A DNA stretch of 64,000 bases from Flavobacterium psychrophilum DSM 3660 = ATCC 49418. GTDB lineage: Bacteria; Bacteroidota; Bacteroidia; Flavobacteriales; Flavobacteriaceae. Location: the NCBI RefSeq assembly GCF_002217405.1, contig NZ_MUHE01000010.1:23390-87389 (forward strand), in the 5' to 3' direction. The position numbers and the translations under genes are program-made. Below the pieces are notes generated by a model, which worked only from the letters and a program-made list of their open reading frames with translations, did no database searches and was not told the origin of the DNA. This document shows positions 8,266-15,976 of the stretch, one piece after another (position 1 is the first letter of the stretch; each line of letters begins with the position of its first letter).

Positions 8266-8273
8266 CAAAAATA
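8266..8273 (-). promoter_or_regulatory. Candidate -7 box (TATTTTTG on minus strand) for HMA lipoprotein
   Basis: Minus-strand TATTTTTG lies 22 bp upstream of the ATG at 8243 and matches TAnnTTTG. No clear -33 element. Confidence 0.4.
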
Positions 8274-8333
8274 TACAAAAAATGAGTTGATATTCATAAA
8301 AATAACAGAATTTTGGGAATTAAAAATTAAACT

Positions 8334-9200
8334 ATGCACATTAAAACTAATAAATGGATTTTATTGATTGTCCTTTCGCTTATTTGGGGAAGCTCATTTA
8401 TACTCATGAAAAGAGGATTGGTTGGGTTAAATCCTTATCAGTTAGGTTCATTGCGAATTATTTTTGCAACTATTTTTTTGCTTATTGTAGGCTTTAAAAG
8501 TTTGGCTAAAATTCCTATTGTTAAATGGAAATTTATAGTCTTTACAGCCTTTTTAGGCACATTTTTTCCTGTTTTTTTATTCGCTTATGCTCAAACGGGA
8601 ATAAAAAGTTCTGTTAGTGGAATTTTAAATTCCTTAACACCATTATATACTATGCTTTTGGGGGCATTAGCTTTTGGATTTTCTTTTCGAAGAAACCAAA
8701 TAATAGGAGTTGTTTTAGGTCTTAGTGGTTGTTTGATATTAGTTATTAATGGAAATTCAGCAAATGGGGATACTAATTTTTTTTGTACGATTCTAGTAGT
8801 TATTGCTACTGTTTGTTATGCTTTGAATGTAAATTTGATTAAGAAATATTTATCTGATGTGAGTCCGTTAAGCATTACAACGGGAAATTTTGCAGTATTG
8901 CTAATACCTGCAATTATCATCTTATTTGGTTCTGGTTTTACAAATGTGATTGCACAAGCGACTGTGCAACATTCGGTTTTGTTTGTTATGTTGCTTGGTG
9001 TTTTAGGTACTGGTGTTGCTAATATTTTGTATTTTCAATTGGTACAAATAACCTCTCCACTTACGGCTTCATCAGTAACATATTTTATCCCTGTTGTGGC
9101 TATGAGTTGGGGAATTCTTGATGGAGAAATGCTTAATCCTTTACAGTTTTTGGGTGCTTTTATAATTTTATTGGGTGTTTATATGGCCACAAAAAAGTAG
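8334..9200 (+). CDS. EamA/DMT family transporter
   Basis: 288-aa inner-membrane protein with ten predicted helices arranged as two EamA repeats, typical of drug/metabolite exporters. The N-terminal signature SLIWGSSFILMKRGL is in helix 1, GILNSLTPLYTMLLG marks repeat one, and SSVTYFIPVVAMSWGILDGE marks repeat two. Substrate unknown. Monocistronic: divergent from the HMA lipoprotein gene and convergent with the ferritin-like gene, whose stop is only 7 bp away. Confidence 0.92.
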   Translation: MHIKTNKWILLIVLSLIWGSSFILMKRGLVGLNPYQLGSLRIIFATIFLLIVGFKSLAKIPIVKWKFIVFTAFLGTFFPVFLFAYAQTGIKSSVSGILNSLTPLYTMLLGALAFGFSFRRNQIIGVVLGLSGCLILVINGNSANGDTNFFCTILVVIATVCYALNVNLIKKYLSDVSPLSITTGNFAVLLIPAIIILFGSGFTNVIAQATVQHSVLFVMLLGVLGTGVANILYFQLVQITSPLTASSVTYFIPVVAMSWGILDGEMLNPLQFLGAFIILLGVYMATKK

Positions 9201-9206
9201 AGAGAA

Positions 9207-9770
9207 TTATTTTTTGCAATAATGATTAGAATTTTCGACGGGATATTTTTTGTCTAAATCAATATTATTGAAACTTTGGTTGTTTCCCCAAGAAAAATAT
9301 TTTTCGTAAAAAGGTAAAAATTTATTGGTTTTTATTTTCTCTAAAAAGTAGATTTCGTGTTCTTTTTCTTTGATACCCATTTCGTAAAGCATTGTGTCAT
9401 AAGTATTAATTCCGAGTGAATTAAAAAATTGTTTCATTCTGAAATACTCGCAAACATTGCCACTTTCTAATCTTCCAGCGAAATAAAAAGGCATAAACCA
9501 ACCTATAATATGACAACTTGCTGAGATTGCTTTTCCAATAATATGAAATTTGAACTCGTAATATTTTGAAATAGAAATATCAAAATCATTCATAATTTGC
9601 AAAACTTCCTTACGGTGAAACCATTCATCGATTTCTATTTGACGAATTTCTTTTTTCTCTGTTTCATCTTTTACCGAGGCGGCATGACCTTGATAAGCAA
9701 ATGCTGCAGCTTTCTCGGCAGAGTATGCTTTTTTTATTAAATCGACTAATTCAGGATGATTTAATGTCAT
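9207..9770 (-). CDS. Ferritin-like (COQ7-type) di-iron protein
   Basis: 187-aa protein of the ferritin-like superfamily resembling demethoxyubiquinone hydroxylase (COQ7). Candidate iron ligands: Glu18 in YSAEKAAAF, Glu46/Glu48 and His52 in QIEIDEWFHRKEVL, a second pair in the C-terminal half (SGNVCEYFRMKQFF and KEKEHEIYFLEKI). A hydrophobic stretch CHIIGWFMPFYFAG lies between the two halves. Its ATG overlaps the stop of the ferredoxin-NADP reductase gene by one base (position 9770), so it is translationally coupled to a likely electron donor. Because the host uses menaquinone, ubiquinone synthesis is not a likely role; substrate unknown. Confidence 0.7.
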   Translation of the reverse strand: MTLNHPELVDLIKKAYSAEKAAAFAYQGHAASVKDETEKKEIRQIEIDEWFHRKEVLQIMNDFDISISKYYEFKFHIIGKAISASCHIIGWFMPFYFAGRLESGNVCEYFRMKQFFNSLGINTYDTMLYEMGIKEKEHEIYFLEKIKTNKFLPFYEKYFSWGNNQSFNNIDLDKKYPVENSNHYCKK

Positions 9771-10825
9771 TACTCGATCGATTTTACTACTTGTTTTTCT
9801 GCTTCTTTTCTAGTCCCATCGAAACCATCAATTCCTGAAACGGTTGTGTATTTTAGAACATATTTTTTTCCAGGATTTATGCGTTGGTACACACTTTGTA
9901 CCATAAGTGTTGCCTCGTGAAAACCGCAAAGAATTAATTTTAATTTTCCAGGATAAGTATTTACATCGCCTATGGCATAAATTCCTTCGATATTGGTCTG
10001 ATAATCTAAGGCATTATTTACTTTGATGGCATTTTTTTCAATCTCTAATCCCCAGTTTGCAATGGCGCCAAGTTTTGGGGTAAGACCAAATAGTGGAATA
10101 AAATAGTCACAAGGAACTGTTGTAAGTGTTGTGTTAACTTGAATGTCGACTGATTCTATTTTTTCAGAACCTTTAAAACCTACGACTTCTCCGGGGGTAA
10201 TTAGTTTTATTTTTCCTGCCGATTTTAATTCCTGTACTTTTTCTACCGAATCTAAAGCGCCGCGAAACTCATTTCTGCGATGTACTAGTGTTACTTCGGA
10301 AGCTATATTAGATAGGTAAATACTCCAGTCTAGGGCAGAATCTCCCCCGCCTGAAATGACTACTTTTTTATCTCGGAATTTTTCGGGGTCTTTTACAAAA
10401 TATTCTACACCTTTGTCATTTTCGTAAAATTCGATATCTTTTAGAATGGGTTTTCGGGGTTCGAAACTTCCTAATCCTCCTGCAATGGCTATAGAGTTTG
10501 CGTGGTGTTTTGTTCCTTTGTTTGAGGTTACTATAAATGTTCCGTCTTCTAATTTTTCGATAGTTTCGGCAGTTTCGTTTAGGGTAAATCCTGGTTGAAA
10601 TTGCTTGATTTGTTCTATTAGATTAGTTATTAAATCTCCTGCTAATACTGATGGGTAGCCTGGAATGTCGAAAATGGGTTTCTTGGGGTATAATTCTGTT
10701 AGTTGCCCTCCTGGTTGGGGTAGTCCGTCTATTATATGGCATTTTAATTTGAGTAGTCCTGCTTCAAATACTGTAAATAGTCCGGTTGGACCTGCTCCGA
10801 TGATGAGTATATCTGTTTCGATCAT
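9770..10825 (-). CDS. Ferredoxin--NADP reductase, thioredoxin-reductase-like type
   Basis: 351-aa flavoprotein. FAD-binding motif IIGAGPTGLFTVFEAG (residues 6-21), second Rossmann motif VISGGGDSALDWSIYL (about 155-170) for NAD(P)H, and the C-terminal FAD motif GIYAIGDVNTYPGK. There is no CxxC redox pair, unlike thioredoxin reductase, which points to the YumC-type ferredoxin/flavodoxin-NADP reductases. Coupled by a 1-bp overlap to the ferritin-like gene. Upstream on the same strand, after a 190-bp gap holding a structured repeat, are Nfu and Mrp, both Fe-S carriers. Confidence 0.9.
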   Translation of the reverse strand: MIETDILIIGAGPTGLFTVFEAGLLKLKCHIIDGLPQPGGQLTELYPKKPIFDIPGYPSVLAGDLITNLIEQIKQFQPGFTLNETAETIEKLEDGTFIVTSNKGTKHHANSIAIAGGLGSFEPRKPILKDIEFYENDKGVEYFVKDPEKFRDKKVVISGGGDSALDWSIYLSNIASEVTLVHRRNEFRGALDSVEKVQELKSAGKIKLITPGEVVGFKGSEKIESVDIQVNTTLTTVPCDYFIPLFGLTPKLGAIANWGLEIEKNAIKVNNALDYQTNIEGIYAIGDVNTYPGKLKLILCGFHEATLMVQSVYQRINPGKKYVLKYTTVSGIDGFDGTRKEAEKQVVKSIE

Positions 10826-10913
10826 TTTATTCTAGTCTAAAGTATAAAGATTTAAAGTGCTAAAGACTTTAAATTTTTGAAAATCTAATTATATTTTGAA
10901 AAATATTGTTGGT

Positions 10914-11014
10914 TTGCGTGAGGGATTGCAGTGGAAATCCTTTTTTGAGGTTTTTCTCCGAAAAAAAGATTGTAACGGAAAGCCCGACCCGATTTTTCTT
11001 CGGGTCACGCCCAA
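10914..11014 (+). repeat. Dispersed structured element, copy 1
   Basis: About 100 bp of unusual composition in the gap between nfu and the reductase gene. Closing stem GCGTG (10916-10920) with CACGC (11006-11010); GGATT (10923-10927) with AATCC (10936-10940); a C-T-run/A-run hairpin between 10939 and 10969; and GACCCGA (10986-10992) with TCGGGTC (11000-11006). A second, longer copy lies at 53771-53934 on the other strand, with matching blocks in the same order. It has no ORF that looks genuine. May be the flavobacterial intergenic repeat I remember from other genomes; Rfam Flavo-1 is one candidate to compare. Confidence 0.7.
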
Positions 11015-11016
11015 TT

Positions 11017-11256
11017 TTAGGCTATATTTACTACGGTTTCTATTTGTGGTGCGTATTTTTTTATTGTGGTTTCTACTCCAGCTCGCATGGTCATTTGGCT
11101 TACACTGCATGAGTTACAAGCGCCTTGTAGGCGAACCTTGACGTGTTTAGAGTCTTCTATTGAAACCAATTCTATATCACCGCCATCGGAATTCAGAAAA
11201 GGTCTGATTTCTTCTAAGGCTTTTTCTACGTTTAATGTTAGTTCTTCTGGTGTCAT
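11017..11256 (-). CDS. Nfu-type Fe-S cluster scaffold/carrier (NifU C-terminal domain)
   Basis: 79-aa NifU-like domain protein that carries a [4Fe-4S] cluster for delivery to apo-enzymes. Motif FLNSDGGDIELV (residues 20-31), then VRLQGACNSCSVSQMTM with the cluster Cys47 and Cys50 (CxxC). Length is that of stand-alone Nfu domains. It starts 3 bp after the mrp stop, so both are in one transcript, in line with joint work in Fe-S assembly. The stop codon is immediately followed, on the other strand, by the structured element at 10914-11014. Confidence 0.95.
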   Translation of the reverse strand: MTPEELTLNVEKALEEIRPFLNSDGGDIELVSIEDSKHVKVRLQGACNSCSVSQMTMRAGVETTIKKYAPQIETVVNIA

Positions 11257-11259
11257 AAT

Positions 11260-12396
11260 CTATTTTTTATTTGCTGCTGAACAACCTGCCATAGTTGTAA
11301 TTTTTATGGCTTCGGTAGCGGGTAAATTTTCGTTTCTGGCTACGGTTTCTCTTACTACATTTCTTGTTACTTCTTCGAAAATAGTTTCGATTATTGATGC
11401 GGTTTGTAGTGCTGCTGGTCTGCCGTAATCTCCTGCTTCTCGAATGCTTTGTACTAATGGGATTTCTCCTAGAAATGGTACTTGTAGATCTTCGGCTAGG
11501 TTTTTTGCGCCTTCTTTTCCGAAAATGTAATATTTGTTGTTGGGTAATTCTTCTGGTGTAAAATAGGCCATGTTTTCGATAATTCCTAAAACGGGTACGT
11601 TGATGCTGTCTGAGAGGAACATTGATACTCCTTTTTTTGCATCTGCTAAAGCCACGGCTTGTGGGGTGCTTACAACTACTGCGCCAGTTATGGGTAGGGA
11701 TTGCATGATTGATAAGTGGATGTCTCCTGTGCCTGGTGGTAAATCGATTAGCATAAAGTCGAGTTCGCCCCAATTTGCATCAAAAATCATTTGGTTTAGT
11801 GCTTTGGCAGCCATTGGTCCACGCCATATAACGGCTTGGCTTGGTGCTGTAAAAAATCCGATGGATAGGATTTTTACTTCGAAACTTTCGACTGGTTTCA
11901 TTTTAGATTTTCCGTCGACTTCGATAGAAATAGGTTTTTCGTTTTCTACATCGAACATAATTGGCATGCTTGGTCCGTAAATGTCGGCATCTAGTACGCC
12001 AACTTTAAAGCCCATTTTTGCTAGTGTTACGGCTAAATTTGCTGTAACAGTAGATTTTCCTACGCCTCCTTTTCCTGAGGCTACGGCAATGATATTTTTT
12101 ATTCCAGGAATGGCTTTTCCTTTTATTTCGTTTGCTTTTTCAGGTGTTTCGACCTTGATGTTTACTTTTACTTTGGCTGTTGCCAAAAAGGTGTCTTGTA
12201 TTAATTTTCGGATGTCGTCTTCTGCACGTTTTTTGATGTGCATGGCTGGTGTAGAAAGTACTAAGTCGACTACAACTTCGTCTCCAAATGTGATTACATT
12301 AGTGATTGCGCCACTTTCGATCATGTTTTTTCCTTCGCCTGCTATAGAAATGGTTTCTAAAGCTTTGAGTATTTCTTTTCTATCTAATTTTATCAT
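11260..12396 (-). CDS. Mrp/NBP35 family Fe-S cluster carrier ATPase
   Basis: 378-aa P-loop ATPase of the Mrp/ApbC family. N-terminal MIP18/DUF59 domain (residues ~1-85), deviant Walker A GKGGVGKST (108-116), switch region DADIYGPSMP, and Walker B-like LIDLPPGTGDIHL. In many Mrp proteins a CxxC pair follows the ENM motif; here the equivalent stretch reads IENMAYFTPEELPNNKYYIFG without any Cys. The only obvious late Cys is near the C-terminus (MAGCSAANKK). I believe this is common in Bacteroidota. Cotranscribed with nfu, 3 bp apart. Confidence 0.93.
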   Translation of the reverse strand: MIKLDRKEILKALETISIAGEGKNMIESGAITNVITFGDEVVVDLVLSTPAMHIKKRAEDDIRKLIQDTFLATAKVKVNIKVETPEKANEIKGKAIPGIKNIIAVASGKGGVGKSTVTANLAVTLAKMGFKVGVLDADIYGPSMPIMFDVENEKPISIEVDGKSKMKPVESFEVKILSIGFFTAPSQAVIWRGPMAAKALNQMIFDANWGELDFMLIDLPPGTGDIHLSIMQSLPITGAVVVSTPQAVALADAKKGVSMFLSDSINVPVLGIIENMAYFTPEELPNNKYYIFGKEGAKNLAEDLQVPFLGEIPLVQSIREAGDYGRPAALQTASIIETIFEEVTRNVVRETVARNENLPATEAIKITTMAGCSAANKK

Positions 12397-12510
12397 ATAT
12401 CTAGTGTCTTATTAAGACTCAGTTTTTATTACAAAGATAGTGAAGAAGTTGTAATATGACAAAGTAATAGGCTTGTAAAGTTTTGATAATTTTTTGTAGG
12501 GTTTGGAAAC

Positions 12511-12547
12511 AAAAAAACCGTCTCATTGTTATAATGAAACGGTTTTT
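12511..12547 (-). terminator. Rho-independent terminator after rng
   Basis: Stem ACCGT/ACGGT plus TCATT/AATGA with one internal mismatch and a 5-nt loop (12528-12532). A7 at 12511-12517 becomes a U-run on the minus-strand transcript. It begins 3 bp after the rng stop and shields mrp from rng transcription. Confidence 0.8.
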
Positions 12548-12549
12548 AT

Positions 12550-14094
12550 TTAGTCTTTTATTTCCTTTCCTTGGTTGTCATTAAAATGATATTCGAGGTA
12601 CGTGTAGGAGTCACGTGGAATGATTTTTATCCATTTTTTGTATTCAAAGAACCATTTTGAACGTATTGATGGATATCCTTTTACAAGGTAAGCAGCTATA
12701 AATGGGTGTACGTTAAGTACTACTTTTTTATGCAACTTTATAATTCTTTCTAGATCGGAAGCAATTCGGTCAATAATTAAAATAGGTGCTTCAATGTCAC
12801 TGTTTTCATTATTAGGATTCTCTTCGCGAGTTTCAATATTTACCTCTGGTCTAACTCTTTGTCTAGTAATTTGTACTATTCCGAATTTGCTAGGAGGCAA
12901 TATTTTGTGTTTTGCTTTGTCGTCACTCATTTCTTCTCTTAAGAAATCGAACAGTACTTTACGATTGTCTGGATTAGACATATCTATAAAATCGACACAT
13001 ATTATACCACCCATATCTCTTAAACGCAATTGTCTTGCTACTTCGGCAGCGGCAATCATGTTTACCTCGAGCGCTGTGTCTTCTTGATTGGTGGCTTTGT
13101 TTGATCGGTTTCCGCTGTTTACATCGATAACGTGCATGGCTTCGGTGTGCTCTATAATTAGGTAAGCACCTTTACTCATCGATACGGATTTTCCAAACGA
13201 AGTTTTTATTTGTCTTTCGATACTGTACTTTTCAAAAATTGGAGTGTCTTTTGACTGATAAAGCTTTACCATTGATTCTTTACTGGGAGCAATTTGTTGT
13301 ATGTACTCTTTCGTTTCGTTAAATAGTTCTTCGTCATCTATAATAATTCCGCTAAAAGTATCGTTAAAAACATCTCGTAATATTGATGATGCTCTGTTTA
13401 GTTCTCCTAGCACTTTTGATGGATGATGTGCTGTTGGAATACGTTTGCACATAGATGTCCATTTGTCCATCAAGTTTTGTAAGTCTTTGTCTATTTCTGC
13501 AACTTTTTTGCCTTCTGCTACTGTGCGAACAATAACACCGAATCCTTTTGGTTTGATAGATTGTACAAGGCGTTTTAGCCTGTCTTTTTCTTCTTTAGAG
13601 TCTATTTTTTGAGAAATAGAAACGCGGTCAGAAAAGGGTACTAAAACTATATACCTACCGGCAAGCGAAAGCTCTGAGCTTATTCTTGGTCCTTTGGTAG
13701 ATATTGGTTCTTTTACCACTTGTACAAGAATTGATTGATTAACTGCAATTACATCGGTAATTGTACCATCTTTATCAATTTCTTTTTCAAATTGGAAACT
13801 TTTAAGGGAGAAATCTTTTATTTTACCTGTTGTTACAAGTTTTATGAATTTCATCTGAGAAGCAAGATTAGGTCCTAAATCATGATAATGTAAAAAGGCA
13901 TCTTTTTCGAAGCCTACATTTACAAAAGCAGCATTAAGACCAGCAACTGGTTTTCTTATTTTGGCAATAAAAATATCACCTACTTGAAAATTGCTTGTTT
14001 CTTCTTCCTTATGTAATTCGATTAATTTTCCATCTTTTAATAAGGCAAAATCTACAGCGTCAGAACTAGATCTAATAATCAATTCTTTATTCAT
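12550..14094 (-). CDS. rng: Rne/Rng family ribonuclease (RNase G type)
   Basis: 514-aa endoribonuclease of the RNase E/G family, which matures rRNA and degrades mRNA. An S1-like RNA-binding domain occupies about residues 35-130 (GDIFIAKIRKPVAGLNAAFVNVG at its start). The catalytic DNase I-like region contains GGIICVDFIDMSNPDNR, with the metal-binding Asp residues, and ITRQRVRPEV further on. The Zn-link CPxC motif of E. coli RNase E is not visible. There is no long C-terminal scaffold region, so it is RNase G-like. Downstream terminator at 12511-12547. Confidence 0.95.
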   Translation of the reverse strand: MNKELIIRSSSDAVDFALLKDGKLIELHKEEETSNFQVGDIFIAKIRKPVAGLNAAFVNVGFEKDAFLHYHDLGPNLASQMKFIKLVTTGKIKDFSLKSFQFEKEIDKDGTITDVIAVNQSILVQVVKEPISTKGPRISSELSLAGRYIVLVPFSDRVSISQKIDSKEEKDRLKRLVQSIKPKGFGVIVRTVAEGKKVAEIDKDLQNLMDKWTSMCKRIPTAHHPSKVLGELNRASSILRDVFNDTFSGIIIDDEELFNETKEYIQQIAPSKESMVKLYQSKDTPIFEKYSIERQIKTSFGKSVSMSKGAYLIIEHTEAMHVIDVNSGNRSNKATNQEDTALEVNMIAAAEVARQLRLRDMGGIICVDFIDMSNPDNRKVLFDFLREEMSDDKAKHKILPPSKFGIVQITRQRVRPEVNIETREENPNNENSDIEAPILIIDRIASDLERIIKLHKKVVLNVHPFIAAYLVKGYPSIRSKWFFEYKKWIKIIPRDSYTYLEYHFNDNQGKEIKD

Positions 14095-14359
14095 GTGTAA
14101 ATTTTTATCTGTATTTTTAGATAATAGATATTTAGATTGATTGATAGATTTAAAAAAAATCTAAAAAATGACAGTCTAAAATCTAAAATAAATTAGTACA
14201 GATGGATTAAACATTACAGGTTTTTACCTGGGAGAAAATTAGATTTTTTTAGATAAAATATTCTAGATAACAAACTTTTGTCTTTTATCTTTTGTCTTTT
14301 ATCTATTTATCTTTCCTCAATTTCAATGAACGTTTAAAAAAGAAAAAAGTAGTTTAAAA
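14095..14359 (-). other. AT-rich intergenic region between rng and the small basic protein gene
   Basis: About 265 bp without a gene. It contains scattered ATCTAAA/TTTAGAT units (14120-14270), a small hairpin CAGGT-TTTT-ACCTG (14217-14231), and a perfect tandem duplication of a 14-bp unit rich in TTTTGTCTTTTATC near 14276-14303. It probably carries the rng promoter and leader; no TAnnTTTG box stands out on the minus strand. Confidence 0.5.
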
Positions 14360-14368
14360 CTACTTTTT
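14344..14368 (-). terminator. Terminator hairpin overlapping the end of the 30-aa gene
   Basis: Perfect 11-bp stem (14344-14354 with 14358-14368) around a 3-nt loop, reading AAAAAGTAGTT and its complement. The stem includes the last codons and the TAG stop (14360-14362) of the small basic protein, and its A5 arm gives a U-run on the minus strand. Confidence 0.75.
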
Positions 14369-14452
14369 CTTTTTATGACGGTTAGCTCTTGCACGTTTTT
14401 TACGTTTGTGCGTTGCTACCTTATGTCTTTTTCTTTTTTTTCCACTTGGCAT
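14360..14452 (-). CDS. 30-aa highly basic protein, probable Bacteroidota-specific small ribosomal protein
   Basis: A 30-codon reading frame between HU and rng, too short for routine ORF calling. It starts at ATG 14452 and ends with TAG at 14360-14362. The product begins MPSGKKRKRHKVATHKRKKR and ends RARANRHKKKK; about two thirds of residues are Lys, Arg or His. The composition and the position next to HU match a tiny protein conserved in Bacteroidota. I recall that the Flavobacterium johnsoniae ribosome structure revealed a small extra protein named bL38, and this may be it, but I cannot confirm the identity. It has its own terminator, supporting real expression. Confidence 0.75.
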   Translation of the reverse strand: MPSGKKRKRHKVATHKRKKRARANRHKKKK

Positions 14453-14478
14453 AATGTGTAGTTTTATTGATTAATAAT

Positions 14479-14775
14479 TTATTTTGTTGTTGCTTCGTTA
14501 TTTGTTTTTACTCCTTCTACGAATACTTTTGCAGGTTTAAATGCTGGAATATTGTGTGCTGGGATTTTAATCGTTGTGTTTTTAGAAATATTTCTTCCTG
14601 TTTTTTCGGCTCTTGTTTTTACTATAAAACTTCCAAAACCTCTTAAGTAAACATTATCTCCAGTTTCTAATGAATTTTTAACCTCTTCCATAAAAGTTTC
14701 TACTGTAGCCTGTACATCTCCTTTTTCTAGTCCTAATTTCTCTGAAATTTTCGCTACGATATCTGCCTTTGTCAT
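14479..14775 (-). CDS. HU family DNA-binding protein
   Basis: 98-aa nucleoid protein of the HU/IHF family. Starts MTKADIVAKISEKLGLEKGDV, with the dimer core FMEEVKNSLETGDNVYLRGFGSF and the DNA-arm region KTRAEKTGRNISKNTTIKIPAHNIPAFKP, which includes the conserved Pro at the tip. A short Lys/Thr tail follows. Canonical length. It precedes the 30-aa basic gene (gap 26 bp) and has a good candidate promoter at 14815-14822. Confidence 0.96.
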   Translation of the reverse strand: MTKADIVAKISEKLGLEKGDVQATVETFMEEVKNSLETGDNVYLRGFGSFIVKTRAEKTGRNISKNTTIKIPAHNIPAFKPAKVFVEGVKTNNEATTK

Positions 14776-14814
14776 TTTAATACGTAATTATGTTTATGTA
14801 ATTTTTTGAGGTTG

Positions 14815-14822
14815 CAAATATA
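14815..14822 (-). promoter_or_regulatory. Candidate promoter -7 box (TATATTTG, minus strand) for HU
   Basis: Exact TAnnTTTG match 40 bp upstream of the HU ATG. A CTTG at 14844-14847 on the same strand, spaced 21 bp, could serve as the -33 box. Best-supported promoter of this segment. Confidence 0.55.
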
Positions 14823-14879
14823 TAAATTAAATAAACAATATTTCAAGCTAAATGATTAAAATTTAATCACATAAATTTT

Positions 14880-14887
14880 TATTTTTG
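14880..14887 (+). promoter_or_regulatory. Candidate -7 box TATTTTTG upstream of mutY
   Basis: Matches TAnnTTTG; 17 bp separate it from the mutY ATG, implying a very short leader. No clear -33 box. Confidence 0.45.
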
Positions 14888-14904
14888 CTAACCAAATAAT
14901 TATA

Positions 14905-15936
14905 ATGAATTTTACTGAAAAAATAATCGCTTGGTATTTAGAAAATAAGCGAGATTTGCCCTGGCGGAAAACCTCAAATCCGTATGCAATTTGGTTGTCG
15001 GAAATTATGCTGCAACAAACAAGAGTTGCACAAGGACTGCCTTATTATAAGGCTTTTACGGAAAAATTCCCTACGGTTTTCGATTTGGCTAATGCCACCG
15101 AAGAGCAGGTTTTAAAACTTTGGCAAGGGTTAGGATATTATTCTCGGGCTCGAAATTTGCATGCTACGGCAAAATTTATTGCTAATGATTTGAACGGAAT
15201 TTTTCCTTCAGATTATAAAAATTTACTAAAATTAAAAGGGGTTGGAGAATATACAGCCGCCGCAATTGCCTCTTTTTCTTATAATGAAGTGGTTCCTGTT
15301 GTTGATGGAAACGTATTTAGGGTGCTTTCTCGTTATTATAATGTAGCAACAGATATCGCTTCGGGAAAAGCCAAAAAAGAATTTACGCTTTTGGCTCAAG
15401 AACTAATATCGAAAGATAATCCAGCCTTGTTTAATCAAGCTATTATGGAGTTTGGCGCTTTGCAATGTGTTCCTAAGAATCCTAATTGTTATTTTTGCCC
15501 TTTAAATACAAGTTGTGCTGCGCTTTCGCTAAAAATAGTTGGCCAATTGCCAGTAAAAATTAAGCGATTGAAAGTAAAAAATAGGTTTTTGAACTATCTA
15601 TATATATTAGACAATAATAATGAAACAACAATAAACCAGCGAACAGTTAAAGGAATTTGGCATAATTTATATGAATTTCCATTGGTTGAAACCGAAGCTT
15701 TAGAGCCAGAAAATATTGTTTTACAATTAATTAAAGATAAATTTGATGATATTTCCGAGATATTATTAATGGAAACCGAAACCATAATACACAAACTAAC
15801 ACACCAACATTTGCATGTTAAATTCTGGAAAATTAGAAGAAATACCATATTAGAAAACGGTCTGGATTTTGAAAATTTAAATAAATTTCCTTTTCCTATT
15901 GTGCTTCACAATTTTATCGAGAATAATAGGTTTTAA
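14905..15936 (+). CDS. mutY: A/G-specific adenine DNA glycosylase
   Basis: 343-aa base-excision repair enzyme that removes adenine opposite 8-oxoguanine. Catalytic region WLSEIMLQQTRV (catalytic Glu), helix-hairpin-helix LKGVGEYTAAAIASF, and the Gly/Pro-Asp loop VVDGNVFRVL with the catalytic Asp. The [4Fe-4S] cluster has Cys spacing C-x6-C-x2-C-x5-C in QCVPKNPNCYFCPLNTSC. The C-terminal ~120 residues form the NUDIX-like 8-oxoG recognition domain (FEFPLVETEAL region, HKLTHQHLHVKFW). First gene of the mutY-ssb-gldD set. Confidence 0.97.
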   Translation: MNFTEKIIAWYLENKRDLPWRKTSNPYAIWLSEIMLQQTRVAQGLPYYKAFTEKFPTVFDLANATEEQVLKLWQGLGYYSRARNLHATAKFIANDLNGIFPSDYKNLLKLKGVGEYTAAAIASFSYNEVVPVVDGNVFRVLSRYYNVATDIASGKAKKEFTLLAQELISKDNPALFNQAIMEFGALQCVPKNPNCYFCPLNTSCAALSLKIVGQLPVKIKRLKVKNRFLNYLYILDNNNETTINQRTVKGIWHNLYEFPLVETEALEPENIVLQLIKDKFDDISEILLMETETIIHKLTHQHLHVKFWKIRRNTILENGLDFENLNKFPFPIVLHNFIENNRF

Positions 15937-15947
15937 TTAAAATGCCT

Positions 15948-15955
15948 TATCTTTG
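15948..15955 (+). promoter_or_regulatory. Candidate -7 box TATCTTTG upstream of ssb
   Basis: Exact TAnnTTTG match 21 bp before the ssb ATG and just after the mutY stop, so ssb-gldD may have its own promoter as well as readthrough from mutY. Confidence 0.45.
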
Positions 15956-15976
15956 GTTTTCTCAAATTAAATTATA

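Noticed and set aside
10889-11141. Several short frames on both strands between the reductase and nfu genes
   Set aside because: They lie in the structured repeat or overlap nfu; products are Arg/Lys/Phe-rich without family similarity.
11570-12415. Long plus-strand frames opposite mrp
   Set aside because: Mirror frames of a well-supported conserved gene; composition (Ser/Thr/Pro/Ile) is typical for antisense shadows.
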